Of a DNA stretch of 64,000 bases, positions 61,802 through 64,000 are shown piece by piece. The DNA lies in contig CAZICM010000050.1 of NCBI GenBank assembly GCA_964537685.1, forward strand, positions 1 through 64,000, written 5' to 3'. This DNA is from CAZICM01 sp964537685. Its GTDB lineage: Bacteria > Myxococcota_A > Polyangia > Polyangiales > Polyangiaceae. The notes beneath the pieces are model-generated. The model was not told where the DNA came from and made no database searches. It worked only from the letters and a program-made list of their open reading frames with translations. Numbering within the stretch: the first letter of the stretch is position 1; the number at the start of each line of letters is the position of its first letter. Both the position numbers and the translations under genes were made by a program.

Positions 61802-63564
61802 ACTTCATTCGAAGTGCGCAGCGCCCCAAGCCTCGGCCATGAAGGCCGGCGCCGCTTCAGCGTTTCCTTCGCAACCAAAGGAAGCCACATCGTAAAGCTT
61901 GTCCCCTCGCCTAGCTTGCTTTTTACCGAAATCGTGCCCCCCAATAGCTCGCAGTAGCGCCGCGTCAGCGATAGCCCAAGCCCCGTGCCCCCATACTTGC
62001 GGGTTGTCGTGGTGTCCGCCTGCGAAAAAACCTCGAAGGCCCGCTCCAATTGTTCAGGGCTCATCCCAATTCCTGTGTCGCTCACGCGAAATTCAATGCC
62101 GGCCTCGCCCTCCATTTCAGACGCCAATGCCTCGATGCACACCTGCCCGCCCTCGGTGAACTTACAGGCATTTCCAAGGAGATTCACCAAACACTGCCGC
62201 ACTTTGGTGCTGTCGGTTTGCATCGCCCTCAAACCCGGCGCGCACTTGACCATCAGCTCGTTTCCGTTGCGCCGCGCCGCATCGCGAATCACGTTCACCG
62301 CCTCATCCAAAAGCGCCGCCGCATCGGCTTTCTGAAGATCCAGATCCATCTTCCCAGCTTCGATTTTCGATAGATCCAGCACATCGTTGATCAGCGTAAG
62401 CAGATGCCGGCCCGCCGCTTCAATCTTCGCCAGATCGAGATGCACCGACTCCAGCTTCCCCTCATCGAGCTCTTCGCGCACCAGCGCGCTGTACCCCATA
62501 ATCGCCGTCAGCGGCGTCCTCAATTCATGGCTCATCACCGCGAGAAATTGACTCTTGGCCCGGCTTGCATCGAGCGCCGCGTCGCGGGCCGCAAACGCCG
62601 CCGCATAAGCGCTCGCATTGCGGATGGCCACCGCGGTCTGAGCCGCAAAGCTTTCCAGCAAACACCGCTCATCCGGGCCGAAGACAATCGGTTCTTTCGA
62701 AGCCAGCGCAAGCACCGCGAGCACGCGCTGATCGTCCACAATCGGCACGCCCAAAAACGAGCGGACCCCCTGTGTTTTCCAATGCAAATGCTCGGGAAAA
62801 CCCGACTCCTCGGCGAGCTCGCGAACATGCAAAGGGCTCTTGTGAGCGGCCACCCAGCCCACCGCGCCCTCACCCCAGCGCACCGCGTCGTCCGCAAACA
62901 GCGCACGGCCCAGCGAGTCATCGGAAAATCCCCTGACAAACAGCTCTTTTCCGCGCTCGTCGGCCACCCACAGCGACACCACAGCCACCCCTGAAAGCTT
63001 AGCCGCGGACGCGGCGATTTCGCCCAGCACGCGATTCATATCGAGACACGACGAGATCAACTGATTGATGCGAACCAAGCTTTGAAAGCGCGCCATTTGG
63101 GCGGAAAGCGCGGCCTGCGTTTGCTTCTGCCCGGTAATGTCTTCGGAGATACCCAGCAAATATTTAGCTCGGTTGGCCTTGTCCAGAAGCGGAATCTTCT
63201 TGGTGTGAAGGATGCGGGGCCCCAGCTTCGCCGTTTGAATCGTCTCTTCGGGAATATCGACGAGACACCCTCCCTCCAGCACTTCGCGGTCTTTTTGTGT
63301 AAACCACTCGGCTTGCTCGCGCGGAAAAAAATCAAAATCATTCTTACCAATCAGCGCCGTGCGCGAAAACCCCAACAGCTCTTCGCCCGCCTTGTTAAAG
63401 CGAATAAATCGAAGCTCCTCCGCCTCCTTGACGAAAATCATGTTTGGCAAATGCTCAATAATCGAATCTAAAAACTGATGGCTGGTCTTCACCGAAGACC
63501 GCATCAACGCCCGGCGCAACCTGTGGGTGCGGGGAAAACCTTGTTTGGGGCTGCGGCGAATCAT
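61798..63564 (-). CDS. PAS-GAF sensor histidine kinase
   Basis: 588 residues from the ATG complementary to 63562-63564, preceded by GGAGGG; an upstream in-frame start at 63759 is less likely. PAS domain (~30-150), GAF domain (~160-320), HisKA with His346 (VMSHELRTPLTA), and HATPase with NLLGNACKF, DTGIGM and GGTGLGLSL. Cytoplasmic, no receiver. It is similar in plan to the kinase at 43270-44997 with PAS and GAF swapped. The partner is unknown. Confidence 0.9.
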   Translation of the reverse strand: MIRRSPKQGFPRTHRLRRALMRSSVKTSHQFLDSIIEHLPNMIFVKEAEELRFIRFNKAGEELLGFSRTALIGKNDFDFFPREQAEWFTQKDREVLEGGCLVDIPEETIQTAKLGPRILHTKKIPLLDKANRAKYLLGISEDITGQKQTQAALSAQMARFQSLVRINQLISSCLDMNRVLGEIAASAAKLSGVAVVSLWVADERGKELFVRGFSDDSLGRALFADDAVRWGEGAVGWVAAHKSPLHVRELAEESGFPEHLHWKTQGVRSFLGVPIVDDQRVLAVLALASKEPIVFGPDERCLLESFAAQTAVAIRNASAYAAAFAARDAALDASRAKSQFLAVMSHELRTPLTAIMGYSALVREELDEGKLESVHLDLAKIEAAGRHLLTLINDVLDLSKIEAGKMDLDLQKADAAALLDEAVNVIRDAARRNGNELMVKCAPGLRAMQTDSTKVRQCLVNLLGNACKFTEGGQVCIEALASEMEGEAGIEFRVSDTGIGMSPEQLERAFEVFSQADTTTTRKYGGTGLGLSLTRRYCELLGGTISVKSKLGEGTSFTMWLPLVAKETLKRRRPSWPRLGALRTSNEV

Positions 63565-63785
63565 CGTCCCTCCATTCTCATCCGCGCGACTTGTCCGCTC
63601 GTTCGCGCCCAGCATAATCCAAGACCCATCGGCATAGCGTTGGAACGTAGCGGTCCTTACGGAAACCCATCCATCCAGCCGCAAGCCGGCCGCAAGACAA
63701 AGCGCGTGTCGACGGCCCGATATCGGGCCGCCTTGGAGAAAACACTTGAGCGCCCCCACAAGACCTGTTAGCTTGCTCCACCACC

Positions 63786-64000
63786 ATGAACGATACCTTG
63801 TCCTCGAGCGCCCCTGATTCCCCTCCTTCCGTCCAAACCCCCGAGGACAGCCCCCTCTCCATCGGCCAAAACCTAAGCAATCGCATCGCCGCCCTCCAAA
63901 ACCTCTCCGAATTCTCGCCTCAAACCATCGGCGATTTTAAATCATTTCTCGAAAAAGCCCCCGATGAAGACCTGTTCCGCATGAGCCCGCTCCGCTATGC
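63786..64000 (+). CDS. hypothetical protein (3' partial)
   Basis: Starts at ATG 63786 and runs off the end of the window; 72 residues visible. Ser/Pro-rich start, then IGQNLSNRIAALQN and LEKAPDEDLFRMSPLRY. The latter reminds me of the N-terminal segment of myxobacterial adenylate/guanylate-cyclase-linked proteins, but too little is present to assign it. Confidence 0.55.
   Translation, partial: MNDTLSSSAPDSPPSVQTPEDSPLSIGQNLSNRIAALQNLSEFSPQTIGDFKSFLEKAPDEDLFRMSPLRY

Overview
The window looks like a chromosomal contig from a Myxococcota (Polyangia-type) bacterium. The reasons are an Oar-like TonB-dependent receptor, many lipoproteins with Gly/Ser-rich linkers, long cysteine-rich proteins built of MopE-type putative metal-binding repeats (CDGIDNDCDG pattern) ending in a MYXO-CTERM-like tail, several PAS/GAF histidine kinases and a GldA/F/G-DUF4340 cluster. 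The sequence carries one 100-base N gap, so this is a scaffold, and both ends cut through genes. The species cannot be named from the sequence alone.

Layout. 1-5.4 kb: 3' part of an Oar-like receptor, a linked lipoprotein, an ECF sigma factor and two single-pass membrane proteins that share an N-terminal motif. 5.5-7.6 kb: a GC-richer island with a phosphatase-like remnant lacking its active-site loop, coupled to a permease/substrate-binding fusion of the OpuB/ProWX type. 7.6-10.6 kb (minus): a tight operon of a conserved small protein, pyruvoyl-dependent arginine decarboxylase, a CcmB-like permease and a ferritin-like lipoprotein. 10.8-16.6 kb: gltX, a CPBP-type membrane protease, a lytic transglycosylase, a KamA-family radical SAM enzyme and a WYL regulator.

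16.9-30.7 kb is the most distinctive region. A two-gene unit is present twice in tandem. Gene 1 encodes an exported VWA protein with 11 MopE-type repeats and a MYXO-CTERM-like tail. Gene 2, translationally coupled to it, encodes a MopE-repeat lipoprotein with a C-terminal FGE/sulfatase-modifying-factor-like fold. The two units encode clearly homologous proteins but use different synonymous codons. A strong terminator-like hairpin follows the second unit.

30.8-47 kb: cytochrome-like lipoprotein, metallophosphoesterase, pyrimidine-nucleoside phosphorylase, a two-component system, a dienelactone hydrolase, an AAA ATPase/DUF4276 pair that resembles phage-defence modules, lipoproteins, a PAS-STAS protein, and a GAF-PAS histidine kinase coupled to an AhpD-like protein. 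A 22-bp hairpin-bearing tandem repeat containing the N gap and a 126-bp imperfect palindrome sit at 45.7-46.2 kb. 47.3-52.9 kb: a four-gene ABC/GldG/DUF4340 operon. 52.9-64 kb: acyl-CoA dehydrogenase, ClpS, a split transketolase operon, TPR and propeller-like envelope proteins, a methyltransferase, another PAS-GAF kinase and the start of an unidentified gene.

The genes are packed tightly. ATGA-type start/stop overlaps are common within operons, and three convergent pairs share one CTAA tetranucleotide as both stop codons.
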